Shown here piece after piece: positions 17,138 through 25,538 of a stretch of DNA of 64,000 nucleotides. The DNA comes from Methylomicrobium agile (GTDB lineage Bacteria > Pseudomonadota > Gammaproteobacteria > Methylococcales > Methylomonadaceae), in NCBI RefSeq assembly GCF_000733855.1, contig NZ_JPOJ01000001.1:3737001-3801000 (forward strand), in the 5' to 3' direction. The notes beneath the pieces were generated by a model that made no database searches, was not told the DNA's origin, and saw only the letters and a list, made by a program, of their open reading frames with translations. Position numbers and translations under genes: made by a program. The first letter of the stretch is position 1; each line of letters opens with the position of its first letter.

Positions 17138-20100
17138 ATGCTAATCATTCCCGGTCCCGTTGCACTTTCCGATTTCCGTATCACCAAACTGCTCGCCGAT
17201 TTGCAGGCCGTCGAACCGGGAATTTATTCCTTGTCGGCGCGCTTCGTGCATTTCGTCGATCAAGAGGGCGATCTGCGGAACGACCAGCAAAGCATTCTGA
17301 AGCAACTGCTGGATTACGGTTCGGGTCCTGCCGATATTACCGAAGAAGGCATTCGCTTGGTGGTCGTACCGCGCCCCGGCACGATTTCGCCGTGGTCTAG
17401 CAAGGCCACCGAAATCGCGCAACGTTGCGGCCTGGGATCGGTCAACCGGATCGAACGCGGCATCGAATACAGCCTGCAAGCCGGCACGGCGCCGAGCGAT
17501 TCCGTGCAGCGGCAATTGGCGGCCCAGTTGCACGATCGGATGACGCAAAGCGTGTGCTACGGCGGCCACACGCCGGATTTGTTCGGCAAGCACGAACCGC
17601 AGCCGTTGCAGCGCGTCGCGATCGTCGAGGAAGGCAAGCCGGCGTTGGTGCAGGCCAACCGGATCCTGGGCCTGGCATTGTCGGAAGACGAAATCGACTA
17701 TCTGGTTTCCGCATTCGAGAGCTTGGGCAGAAACCCGACCGACGTCGAGCTGATGATGTTTGCGCAGGCGAATTCCGAACACTGCCGGCACAAGATTTTC
17801 AATGCGCACTGGACGATCGACGGTGTACAGGAAGGAAAAACCCTGTTCGGAATGATCCGCAATACGACCCAGCAGCATCCGGACGGCATTCTGTCCGCCT
17901 ACAGCGATAATGCGTCGGTTATCGAAGGTTTCAACAACCGGGTTTTCCGCCGCGATCCCGCCACCGGCCTTTACGATTACATCGAGGAAGACGCGCATAT
18001 CCTGATGAAGGTCGAAACCCACAATCACCCGACCGCGATTTCGCCGCATCCGGGCGCCGCCACCGGCTCCGGCGGCGAGATTCGCGACGAAGGCGCGACC
18101 GGCCGTGGCTCTACCCCGAAAGCCGGCCTGACCGGATTCTCGGTATCGCACCTGAAAGTGCCGGGTTATGAACAGCCGTGGGAAGAAGACCACGGCAAGC
18201 CGTCGCGCATCGCCTCCGCACTCGACATTATGCTTGAAGGCCCGATCGGCGGGGCTGCGTTCAACAACGAATTCGGCCGCCCGAATTTAGCCGGCTATTT
18301 CCGCAGCTACGAACAACCGGCGCCAGGTGCGGATAAGAACAATTACCGCGGCTATCACAAGCCGATCATGATCGCGGGTGGAATGGGTTCGATCCGGCCG
18401 ATGCTGGTGAACAAGCAGCCGATTCCCGCAGGATCCCTGATCATCATTCTCGGGGGGCCTGCGATGCTGATCGGTCTCGGCGGCGGCGCGGCCTCGTCGC
18501 TGGCTTCAGGCGAAAGCTCCGAAGACCTCGATTTCGCTTCCGTGCAGCGCGAAAACCCGGAAATGCAGCGCCGCTGCCAAGAAGTGATCAACCACTGTAA
18601 CGCGCTCGGCGCGGATTCGCCGATTGTTTCAATCCACGATATCGGCGCAGGCGGTTTGTCGAACGCGGTACCCGAAATCATCCACGACTGCGAGCGCGGC
18701 GGACGCTTCGAGCTGCGCAAGGTGAATAACGCCGACATCGGCATGTCGCCGATGCAGATCTGGTGCAACGAGGCGCAGGAACGTTATGTCGTCGCGATTA
18801 GGCCCGAGTCGCTCGACCAATTCCAGGCGTTCTGCGAACGCGAGCATTGCTTATATGCGGTAATCGGCGCCGCGACCGAAGAAGAACAACTGCGACTCGA
18901 CGACAGCCTGCTCGACGATGCGCCTGTCGATCTGCCGATGTCGGTCTTGTTCGGGAAGCCGCCCAGGATGCATCGTGACGTACAGCGGCAAAAGCCCGCG
19001 CTGCAGCCGGTCGATCTTGGCGGCATCGAGCTCGGCGAAGCGGTCAGGCGCGTGCTGTCGTTTCCCGCGGTCGCGGACAAAAGTTTTCTGATCCATATCG
19101 GCGACCGTTCGGTGACCGGCCTGGTCGCGCGCGATCAGATGGTCGGCCCCTGGCAAGTGCCGGTCGCCGATGCCGCGGTGACGGCTTCGGGTTTTTATGC
19201 CGAAACCGGCGAAGCGATGGCGATGGGCGAGAGGACGCCGCTTGCGGTGATCGATGCGGCGGCTTCGGGGCGGATGGCGATCGGCGAGGCAATCACGAAT
19301 ATCGCCGCCGCCCGGATCGACCAGCTCGGCGACATCAAACTGTCCGCCAACTGGATGGCCGCGGCCGGCTTTCCGGGCGAGGATGCGGCACTGTTCGACA
19401 TGGTCGAGGCGGTCGGGATGGAACTTTGCCCGGCACTGGGCATTGCGATACCGGTCGGCAAGGATTCGTTGTCGATGAAAACGGTCTGGAAAGACGCGGA
19501 TGGCGAAAAAACGATGACCGCGCCGCTGTCCTTGATCGTTACCGCGTTCGCGCCGGTCACCGACATCAGGAAGACGCTGACGCCGCAGCTTTGCTGCCAG
19601 GCGCACGGCAGCGTGCTGATCCTGATCGATCTCGGCCGGGGCAAAAACCGCCTCGGCGGCTCGGCGCTGGCCCAGGTTTACCGGCAGCTCGGCGACACGA
19701 GCCCGAACCTCGACGATCCGGCCCTGCTGAAAGCGTTTTTCGAAGCGATACAGAACCTGAACGGGCAAGGCAAGCTTCTGGCCTACCACGACCGCGCGGA
19801 CGGAGGCCTTTTGGCCACGGTCGCGGAAATGATCTTTGCGGGCCGCTTCGGCGCGGAACTGATTCTGGACGATCACGGCGATCTGCTGTCGGCCTTGTTC
19901 AACGAAGAACTGGGGGCTGTAATCCAGGTCCGGACCGGCGAGGCGGACGATGTGTTGGACGCGTTGAAACAGGCCGGCCTCGGCGAAGTCAGCCGGATCA
20001 TCGGCCGCGTCGTCGAACGCCAGCAGCTGACCATGATCCATAACGGCCGTATCGTTTATCAGGCATCGCGCGCCGAGATGCAGTCGCACTGGTCCGAGCT

Positions 20101-21019
20101 CAGTTACCGGATGCAGGCGTTGCGCGACAATCCGGACTGCGCGCTGCAGCAGTTCGAACGGATCCGGGACGACAACGATCCGGGCCTGAACGTCAAGCTG
20201 ACTTTCGATCCGAACGACGATGTCGCCGCGCCTTTCATTTTTGCTTCCGCGAAGCCGAAAGTCGCGATTCTGCGCGAGCAGGGCGTCAACGGCCACGTCG
20301 AAATGGCCGCCGCGTTCGACCGCGCCGGCTTCGCCAGCATCGACGTGCATATGAGCGACATCATCTCGGGGCGCGTCGATTTGTCGGTGTTCAAGGGCCT
20401 TGTCGCCTGCGGCGGCTTTTCGTATGGCGACGTGCTCGGCGCCGGCGGCGGCTGGGCCAGATCGATCCTGTTCAATGCCCGCGCGCGCGAACAGTTCGAA
20501 GCGTTCTTCAACCGCCCCGATACCTTCGGCCTTGGCGTCTGCAACGGCTGCCAGATGATGTCCGGACTGAAAGACATCATTCCCGGCGCGGAACTGTGGC
20601 CGCGCTTTATGCGCAACCGGTCGGAGCAGTTCGAGGCGCGGGTCGCGATGGTCGAGGTGCTGCCGTCGCCGTCGATCTTTTTCAACGGCATGGCGGGTTC
20701 CCGAATGCCGGTCGCGGTCGCGCACGGCGAAGGCCGTGCCGAATTCCCACAGGGCCATGCCAAGGCCCTTGCGGCGCAGATCGTCGCGCTGTCCTATGTC
20801 GACAACTACGGCGAATCAGCCGAAAGTTTTCCCGCCAACCCGAACGGCTCGCCGCTCGGCATCACCGGACTGACCACCCGGGACGGCCGTTTCACGATCA
20901 TGATGCCGCATCCGGAACGCTGTTTCAGAACGGTGCAGAACTCCTGGCATCCCGGCGACTGGGGCGAATACGGCGCCTGGATGCGGATATTCAGAAATGC
21001 CAGGGCCGGTGTAGGTTAA
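17138..21019 (+). CDS. purL: phosphoribosylformylglycinamidine synthase (single-chain)
   Basis: 1293 aa from ATG 17138 (MLIIPGP), almost the length of E. coli PurL (1295). The open frame extends 24 codons upstream, but that part is not conserved. It converts FGAR to FGAM in purine synthesis using glutamine. Order: N-terminal PurS-like domain, linker, two AIR-synthase-like halves ([17 protein letters not shown]-type blocks, GKDSLSMKT), and a C-terminal class I glutaminase with Cys in [18 protein letters not shown] and PHPERC. All catalytic blocks are present. Its upstream flank is the palindromic repeat. The long antisense ORFs over it are codon-bias shadows. Confidence 0.96.
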   Translation: MLIIPGPVALSDFRITKLLADLQAVEPGIYSLSARFVHFVDQEGDLRNDQQSILKQLLDYGSGPADITEEGIRLVVVPRPGTISPWSSKATEIAQRCGLGSVNRIERGIEYSLQAGTAPSDSVQRQLAAQLHDRMTQSVCYGGHTPDLFGKHEPQPLQRVAIVEEGKPALVQANRILGLALSEDEIDYLVSAFESLGRNPTDVELMMFAQANSEHCRHKIFNAHWTIDGVQEGKTLFGMIRNTTQQHPDGILSAYSDNASVIEGFNNRVFRRDPATGLYDYIEEDAHILMKVETHNHPTAISPHPGAATGSGGEIRDEGATGRGSTPKAGLTGFSVSHLKVPGYEQPWEEDHGKPSRIASALDIMLEGPIGGAAFNNEFGRPNLAGYFRSYEQPAPGADKNNYRGYHKPIMIAGGMGSIRPMLVNKQPIPAGSLIIILGGPAMLIGLGGGAASSLASGESSEDLDFASVQRENPEMQRRCQEVINHCNALGADSPIVSIHDIGAGGLSNAVPEIIHDCERGGRFELRKVNNADIGMSPMQIWCNEAQERYVVAIRPESLDQFQAFCEREHCLYAVIGAATEEEQLRLDDSLLDDAPVDLPMSVLFGKPPRMHRDVQRQKPALQPVDLGGIELGEAVRRVLSFPAVADKSFLIHIGDRSVTGLVARDQMVGPWQVPVADAAVTASGFYAETGEAMAMGERTPLAVIDAAASGRMAIGEAITNIAAARIDQLGDIKLSANWMAAAGFPGEDAALFDMVEAVGMELCPALGIAIPVGKDSLSMKTVWKDADGEKTMTAPLSLIVTAFAPVTDIRKTLTPQLCCQAHGSVLILIDLGRGKNRLGGSALAQVYRQLGDTSPNLDDPALLKAFFEAIQNLNGQGKLLAYHDRADGGLLATVAEMIFAGRFGAELILDDHGDLLSALFNEELGAVIQVRTGEADDVLDALKQAGLGEVSRIIGRVVERQQLTMIHNGRIVYQASRAEMQSHWSELSYRMQALRDNPDCALQQFERIRDDNDPGLNVKLTFDPNDDVAAPFIFASAKPKVAILREQGVNGHVEMAAAFDRAGFASIDVHMSDIISGRVDLSVFKGLVACGGFSYGDVLGAGGGWARSILFNARAREQFEAFFNRPDTFGLGVCNGCQMMSGLKDIIPGAELWPRFMRNRSEQFEARVAMVEVLPSPSIFFNGMAGSRMPVAVAHGEGRAEFPQGHAKALAAQIVALSYVDNYGESAESFPANPNGSPLGITGLTTRDGRFTIMMPHPERCFRTVQNSWHPGDWGEYGAWMRIFRNARAGVG

Positions 21020-21111
21020 AGGTTATGTTGATATGGAAGGACTGGATTATTACGAAGTAGGGCAGCTACGATTATTGTTGGATAAAATCACTGGCTCCGG
21101 GAGACAAAAGC

Positions 21112-21561
21112 GTGAATCCTTCGAAAAGATGGAAATATCTCAAAATTTGGGTGCTGATCAGTTTAGCGCTGATCGTATTATTTCCGGATGTCGTTTTCGA
21201 TACGACGACAAATATCCTGGGTTTTTTATTCGATCATTTTGTCGAATTCAGCCATATCTTGTTCGAGTCCGTCGAGATGGTGCTCGACCATGTGATCGAG
21301 CACCTGTTCGAGACCGATCTGCACTCGACGCAGACGATCGTATTTTATGTCCTGTTGGCGATCGGCAGTTATCTTCTCTACAGGATGGGGCGTTACTTTC
21401 TCCATCTATATCGCCGCAGCCGGCTCGCCTGGAGCGAGTTTCGAACCGAGCACCCTTTCGATGCCATGGAATACTGGCGAGAATTGACGCGGTTCGAAAA
21501 AATCAAACTGATCGTGATTCCGATGGTTATACTTTACCTATACGTGATGTTTTTCATGTAA
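21112..21561 (+). CDS. small inner-membrane protein of unknown function
   Basis: 149 aa from a GTG with GGGAG upstream. Three or four hydrophobic segments are visible: IWVLISLALIVLFPDVVF, TIVFYVLLAIGSYLLYRMG and KLIVIPMVILYLYVMFFM. Between the first two lies a His/Glu-rich amphipathic stretch (EMVLDHVIEHLFETDLHS) that could bind metal. No family is recognised. It begins 92 nt after purL on the same strand, possibly as a separate unit. Confidence 0.6.
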   Translation: MNPSKRWKYLKIWVLISLALIVLFPDVVFDTTTNILGFLFDHFVEFSHILFESVEMVLDHVIEHLFETDLHSTQTIVFYVLLAIGSYLLYRMGRYFLHLYRRSRLAWSEFRTEHPFDAMEYWRELTRFEKIKLIVIPMVILYLYVMFFM

Positions 21562-21963
21562 GAAGGAGTTTTCGACAATTTTTTCCTTATACCGCTTAAC
21601 GTCCGTTTTCCTGGCGTCGTTCAGCCGGTAGAACAACCGAATACCGAACAGGATCGCCACCAGCACCGCGAAAGTCAGAGGATTCGTCCTGATCGGTGCG
21701 AGCGGCACTACCGCACACGGCTCTTGCCAATGGAGCTCGGAAGGTCGGGTCGACTGAAATTCTCATAAATCGGCTCTACGGCATACGTGAGCGTTGTGAA
21801 GGAACTTGCCACGGCGGAACCGCTGACGCGTTCCGCCTTACGGATTGCCTCTTGAAATACTAACTATCAAACCTTATTGTAATAACACGAATTGTAATAA
21901 CACGAAACCGGAAATCCGGTTCGTCATTCATAATCAGCTTGATTGATCAACGAGGAGGAAACA
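21562..21963. other. intergenic region with a possible membrane-protein fragment
   Basis: 402 nt upstream of the Hsp20 gene. On the minus strand, 21568-21715 is open without a start codon and reads like the end of a membrane protein (NPLTFAVLVAILFGIRLFY, then RLNDARK), perhaps a relic. The last 150 nt have a repeated TTGTAATAACACGAA (21876-21905). No obvious heat-shock promoter was confirmed. Confidence 0.35.
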
Positions 21964-22398
21964 ATGGCTTATCATTATCAACCGTGGAGTTTATTGAATC
22001 AACTGCAACGCGAGCTCGAACGCGCGCATGAAGGCGCTTCGGGCGAAGGATCGATCGCGACCGCCGAATGGACGCCGGCAGTCGACATTAAAGAAGATGC
22101 CGAGAAATTCGTGCTGTTTGCAGACATTCCGGGCATCAAACCCGAAGACATCGACGTTAGCATGGAACACGGCGTACTGACGATCAAAGGCGAGAAGAAA
22201 AGCGAAGCCCGCACCGAGCAGGAAGGCTATAAACGCGTCGAGCGGACCTACGGCTCGTTCTACCGCCACTTCAGCCTGCCTGATACCGCCAATGCCGAAG
22301 CGATCAGCGCAAAATCTAAAAACGGTGTGCTCGAAATCGTAATTCCCAAACGCGAACAGGTCAAGCCCAAGAAGATCAGCGTTGAAACGATCAAGTAA
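21964..22398 (+). CDS. Hsp20/alpha-crystallin small heat-shock protein
   Basis: 144 aa from ATG 21964, with a very strong GAGGAGG ribosome site; an in-frame ATG 21 nt upstream is inside that region. It is an ATP-independent holdase that binds unfolding proteins in the cytosol. The alpha-crystallin domain spans about residues 38-140: WTPAVDIKEDAEKFVLFADIPG, GVLTIKGEKKSE, RTYGSFYRHFSLPDT, and AKSKNGVLEIVIPK with the conserved GVL motif. It ends without the IxI tail seen in some members (KKISVETIK). It stands alone. Confidence 0.93.
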   Translation: MAYHYQPWSLLNQLQRELERAHEGASGEGSIATAEWTPAVDIKEDAEKFVLFADIPGIKPEDIDVSMEHGVLTIKGEKKSEARTEQEGYKRVERTYGSFYRHFSLPDTANAEAISAKSKNGVLEIVIPKREQVKPKKISVETIK

Positions 22399-22442
22399 GA
22401 GCGGCCACCAGCCTGACAACTTCAACCGATGCTGATCGTAGC

Positions 22443-22609
22443 GTAGGGCAGGGCGTCGAAGAACTTCGTATCGCTGACGATGCCGACGTTTTTCACGTGA
22501 TCTATTTCAGGTTGTCTATGTGCTTCACTCCTGCCTGGAAAAAAGCCGGGCTACCGCCAAGCGGGGATATCGACCTAGCCGCCAAACGTTACCAAGATCT
22601 CATGAGGGC
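22443..22609 (+). pseudogene. relic of a Gp49/HigB-type toxin gene
   Basis: Three frames together spell VGQGVEELRIADDADVFHVIYF, VYVLHSCLEKSRATAK and GDIDLAAKRYQDLM, which is the typical core of phage-related RelE/HigB-like (COG4679) toxins. Frameshifts lie near 22509 and 22560, and no start codon is retained. No antitoxin gene is recognisable after it. The gene is non-functional. Confidence 0.6.
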
Positions 22610-22699
22610 TACCACTCGGTCGCCGGGTGCATATCACCATGGAAGCGGCTTAACCGATCGTCATCGAGACAGGTCAGGTGCTTTTCCGGCCTGAGAGTG

Positions 22700-22913
22700 C
22701 GCTGTTATCGAAGCGCTTGCGCAAAACCAGCCAGCCGTCCCAGCCCTCGACGCCGACGTGCTTCCGATCTCATAACAACAAAAGGTGCGCCCATCACCGG
22801 AGCGCCTTTGATGTCGAATTCCTCGACTTCGACGATTGTACAGTCGAGTACCTCGGCCGCACGTTCGGCGTTCAAACCAACCTTATGCCGGACGTGGTAA
22901 AAGTTCGATTATA
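22700..22913 (-). pseudogene. relic of a DUF3653 filamentous-phage gene, inverted
   Basis: Minus-strand translation across frames gives SNFYHVRHKVGLNAERAAEVL, DIKGAPVMA, RKHVGVEGWDGWLVLRKRF. This parallels the intact prophage protein at 23032 (STFYHLRWHTVGLNEERAAELL, DRDGAPLMA, HKHVGHDSWDGW). It is a diverged, disrupted copy in opposite orientation lying just outside the left dif junction. It must come from another phage, or from a rearrangement, rather than from the resident prophage itself. Confidence 0.7.
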
Positions 22914-22947
22914 GCAAATACTCCCAACTCTGCCAGCCATAATAACG

Positions 22948-22975
22948 ACTTCGCATAATGTATATTATGTAAAAT
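22948..22975 (+). other. dif: left prophage junction at dif (attL)
   Basis: The 28-bp site reads XerC arm ACTTCGCATAA, central TGTATA, XerD arm TTATGTAAAAT. It matches E. coli dif at 24 of 28 positions and is even closer to the Pseudomonas site. The XerC arm is of chromosomal quality, while the XerD arm has one change (T to A) that should be the phage's version. Confidence 0.88.
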
Positions 22976-23031
22976 TGTATTACAAAAAACGTTATTAGCT
23001 ATCCTGAGATTTTTTATCAGGATAAAAAGCC

Positions 23032-23313
23032 ATGACCGAAACCAAAGCAAAGAAGCGCGGCCGCAAACCAAAATCCACCTTCTACCATCTTCGCTGGCAT
23101 ACGGTGGGCCTGAACGAAGAACGTGCGGCCGAGCTGTTGGGCGTATCGGTCGAAGAAATCCAACAATGGGACCGGGACGGCGCGCCACTGATGGCCGAGC
23201 GGCTATTGCAGCTGTGGGACCACAAGCACGTTGGACATGACAGCTGGGACGGCTGGACCTTCAGCCGTGGCGTCCTGCGGCGCGGAAAGCTCCGCGCTGG
23301 ACGCCGGAAATGA
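23032..23313 (+). CDS. DUF3653 phage protein
   Basis: 93 aa. A lysine/arginine-rich start (KAKKRGRKPKS, AT-hook-like) is followed by a small helical domain (LRWHTVGLNEERAAELLGVSVEEI) that looks like a helix-turn-helix, then WDHKHVGHDSWDGWTFSRG, the hallmark of DUF3653 proteins of filamentous phages. A DNA-binding regulatory role is likely but inferred. It starts 57 nt inside the left dif junction. In the circular phage it would lie directly downstream of the regulator gene at the other end. The next gene overlaps it by ATGA. A degenerate homologue lies just outside dif. Confidence 0.75.
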   Translation: MTETKAKKRGRKPKSTFYHLRWHTVGLNEERAAELLGVSVEEIQQWDRDGAPLMAERLLQLWDHKHVGHDSWDGWTFSRGVLRRGKLRAGRRK

Positions 23314-23486
23314 TCTTAGAGCACCGGGAGCGTGCCGAGGAAGTGTTTAGGCTCAGGGACGAGCTGAAAGAGCTCAGAACGTGGCGCGGGTTATGCACCG
23401 TTTTGGTGGATAAGCTTGTGGAAACGACGACGCGAGGCCGCAGCATTGCTAGACGCATGTTAAAAAGATCAAAATTTAGACTTTAA
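23310..23486 (+). CDS. 58-aa phage protein of unknown function
   Basis: A short ORF starting in an ATGA overlap with the DUF3653 gene, so it is probably translationally coupled. The product (MILEHRERAEEVFRLRDELK... ending RRMLKRSKFRL) is highly charged and predicted helical, with a coiled-coil-like first half and a basic tail. No family is recognised. The coupling is the main evidence that it is real. Confidence 0.5.
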   Translation: MILEHRERAEEVFRLRDELKELRTWRGLCTVLVDKLVETTTRGRSIARRMLKRSKFRL

Positions 23487-23548
23487 GAATTAAAAAAGAC
23501 TTCTATACTGGATTCGAGGTAAAAAATATCCTGAACATAGAGGTCAGC

Positions 23549-23899
23549 ATGTCAACATTTACACAAGTCATTTTGGGCATTTTAACCGCAGTCGTGATCC
23601 TCACCGCCGCCGGCGGCGGATTGATCTACCTGAACAGCAAAGCCGAAGAACAGAAATTTCTGTTTCTGGCCAATCTGGCCGGCAAGCTCATTCCGAAAAC
23701 ACGCGAACAAATCGCCTACGAAAACGGCACCCAAGCCTATAACGAAGCAGTCCATACAATGGCGGACTTCAAAAAGGCGTACCGGAAACCGGAACAGTGC
23801 TTTGATATCCAGGATCATGAAACCCGCATCTTTTGCGCGAATCACTTCATGCGTGCGCGAAAGCGATGGGAAGCGAAACAAGCAAAAAAAGCCGGGTAA
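23549..23899 (+). CDS. single-span membrane protein of the prophage
   Basis: 116 aa. An N-terminal membrane helix (VILGILTAVVILTAAGGGLIYL, residues 7-28) is followed by a soluble basic domain with two cysteines (KPEQCFDIQ, RIFCANHF) that could pair if periplasmic. GAGGTCAGC precedes the ATG. The stop codon lies within the following terminator hairpin. No known inovirus homologue is recognised; an accessory or superinfection-immunity role is possible but unproven. Confidence 0.6.
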   Translation: MSTFTQVILGILTAVVILTAAGGGLIYLNSKAEEQKFLFLANLAGKLIPKTREQIAYENGTQAYNEAVHTMADFKKAYRKPEQCFDIQDHETRIFCANHFMRARKRWEAKQAKKAG

Positions 23900-23910
23900 G
23901 CCCCGGCTTT
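23888..23910 (+). terminator. terminator overlapping the stop codon
   Basis: Perfect 9-bp stem AAAGCCGGG / CCCGGCTTT around the TAA stop of the preceding gene; a second CCCCGGCTTT follows. It ends the rightward transcription unit of the prophage. Confidence 0.75.
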
Positions 23911-24579
23911 AACCCCGGCTTTACGAAAGAAAAAAGCCACTGAGCTTAAGGGTGTAAAAATACCGTTTTGTACCACCCGTGGTACAAAGTGCCCGTGTTA
24001 CAGGTACGGGCACTCTCCGGTTCGGTCGTCATTCGCTCGCTGGCGCTCGCTCATTCCTCCCCTCACCGGAGATTCTGTTACTTGTCCAGGCTTTATAACG
24101 ATCAATGAGTAACGGCTGTTACGAGCTCGGAATAAATATTACCCAGCAGGTAACAGAAATCAGTAAATGTGCGCTATCGCGCGCCCCGCCTTCGGCGTTT
24201 GAATTGGGCCTTGCAGCCCAAACCCGCCGGGGCTTGGCGGCCCCGGACCCTGCCATGCCGATTAGCACTAAGCAGGCAAGGTAGACAAAGAAAACAAAAG
24301 CTGAGCGAGTAAAAAGCATCAACCGAAAAGGGCGTTCTGCCTGCAGGCATCAAGGTGTGCACACCGCCCAGCGGCGAACGGCGGTTGATCAAGAAAGGGG
24401 GGTCAAGGGGATCAAAGACTGGGAGGATCGAAAGCCTAAGCACGGCTAGAGACCATCGGGCTTAGTCTCCCAGTTACGCGCGGGGAAAAGTGGACAACTC
24501 CGATCGGAGGCAAACTACGCGCTATCAGGCCGGGGAAAGCGCCCGGCCTGTCTCGACTCCTGTCTCGATAACGCACGGC
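23911..24579. other. hairpin-rich phage intergenic region, probable origin/packaging region
   Basis: About 670 nt without a credible gene. Hairpins: TTTGTACCAC/GTGGTACAAA (23967-23988, loop CC); AGTGCCCGT/ACGGGCACT (23988-24014); TCTCCGG/CCGGAGA enclosing a GCTCGCTGGCGCTCGC core (24014-24072); CCGGGGC/GCCCCGG (24227-24246); CTGGGAG/CTCCCAG with inner CTAAG/CTTAG (24419-24473). Stacked hairpins in the single large gap are characteristic of filamentous-phage plus/minus origins and the packaging signal. Strand and nick site are not determined. Confidence 0.6.
24527..24549 (-). terminator. terminator after the DUF29 gene
   Basis: Stem AGGCCGGG / CCCGGCCT just downstream of the leftward DUF29 gene. 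An almost identical hairpin recurs at about 33194-33216 beside a DUF29 pseudogene. Confidence 0.6.
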
Positions 24580-25023
24580 TCAAGCATCGCCGCCCGGAAA
24601 GTACGTCTGATCGGTAATTTGGTCCATCGTCCAGGGACATTCTACGGGAAACGTCGAATCATCCAGTCCGGTTTCCCTGGCCGCTCGAACCAAAGCCAAA
24701 CGATAGGCTGATTTCAAAATCATAGGCAATTGCGGTCTTAAGCCGGGATTTTCATCCACAACCTCGACAAATTGAATCCGCTGCTCTTTAATCGTTAACA
24801 ACCAACTCCGACCACGGCGCACCGGCTGATATTGCCATTTAAGCAAATGCAGCAACAGCACAAACAGACGACTTTCATATTCGCGCCTTTCAGCTCGTCC
24901 CATAGTTTCAATTTCCTCGATCAGGTGTTCAACGTCAATTTCAGACAAGCGACCAGCTTTCAGTAAAGCCGCCTGTTGCTGAGTCCAGGTGTAAAAATCG
25001 GTTTCGTAGTTGGATGCTTTCAT
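24580..25023 (-). CDS. DUF29 family protein
   Basis: 147 aa. It has the DUF29 pattern: YETDFYTWTQQQAALLKAG, IDVEHLIEEIETMGRAERREYESRL, LLHLLKWQYQP, RGRSWLLTIKEQR, CPWTMDQI. Function is unknown; DUF29 genes are common as single accessory genes in cyanobacteria and proteobacteria and are often on mobile elements. Its start overlaps the preceding gene by ATGA. It has its own terminator. It is not a known inovirus core gene, so it is a moron-type passenger. A broken second copy lies outside the prophage near 33.3 kb. Confidence 0.85.
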   Translation of the reverse strand: MKASNYETDFYTWTQQQAALLKAGRLSEIDVEHLIEEIETMGRAERREYESRLFVLLLHLLKWQYQPVRRGRSWLLTIKEQRIQFVEVVDENPGLRPQLPMILKSAYRLALVRAARETGLDDSTFPVECPWTMDQITDQTYFPGGDA

Positions 25024-25439
25024 AATTTATTTACATCGGCCTGTAATTCAAGATGCTGTATTTTAGAGCGTAACAGTCGGTTTTCGTTACGGCATTTGGT
25101 CAACTGGCCCTTTAGCTGGCTCAACTGTGATTTGATTAGTGCCATTTCCCCGCGCAAGTCAGAAATAATCGTGTTGCGACGATCCACACAACCTTCCAGG
25201 CGAGTCAAATAATCACGCAGTGTATCGAGTTCGGACTGAATGGCATGCGCCCTACTCTGCCAGTCAGTATCATCAGTATCTTGATTATTCGTTACGGTAA
25301 CGGTTTTTATTTTAAGTGATTGACGATAACGCTTTTGGCGTTCGGCGTTGGTCATGGCCTGACCAGTCACAGGCCGACCGCGACCACGTTTAGCGGTTTG
25401 GAAAAGATCAACAGTTTGTTTGTCGAGATGATCAATCAT
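25020..25439 (-). CDS. RGRP-motif coiled-coil protein, putative DNA-binding
   Basis: 139 aa. The N-terminus has an AT-hook-like RGRGRPVTG followed by MTNAERQKRYRQSL. The C-terminal two thirds is a long coiled coil (LDTLRDYLTRLEG, LIKSQLSQLKGQLTKCRNENRLLRSK). This layout resembles small plasmid/phage regulators with a basic head and dimerising tail. A perfect 26-bp palindrome and further half-sites lie just upstream, likely its operator. It is coupled to DUF29 by ATGA. The gene near the right edge of the window (63540) shares the head motif KRGRP..G..MT.AER..RYR. Confidence 0.62.
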   Translation of the reverse strand: MIDHLDKQTVDLFQTAKRGRGRPVTGQAMTNAERQKRYRQSLKIKTVTVTNNQDTDDTDWQSRAHAIQSELDTLRDYLTRLEGCVDRRNTIISDLRGEMALIKSQLSQLKGQLTKCRNENRLLRSKIQHLELQADVNKL

Positions 25440-25464
25440 AAAAACCCCCTTTAGCTTGATTTAA

Positions 25465-25490
25465 ATTTATTGTAACGCGTTACAATAAAT
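25465..25490. promoter_or_regulatory. 26-bp perfect palindrome, probable operator
   Basis: ATTTATTGTAACG and its exact reverse complement CGTTACAATAAAT are adjacent. Further GTAACG/CGTTAC half-sites lie at 25508-25537 (GTTACGTTACG, TTACGTAACG). The position is between the Zot gene's end and the RGRP gene's start, fitting autoregulation of the latter. Confidence 0.65.
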
Positions 25491-25538
25491 AAGTCAATAA
25501 TTATTTGTTACGTTACGATAATTATTTTACGTAACGGG

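Noticed and set aside
18851-20758. 635-codon open frame antisense to purL
   Set aside because: Shadow of high-GC codon usage in purL; no ribosome site or recognisable protein.
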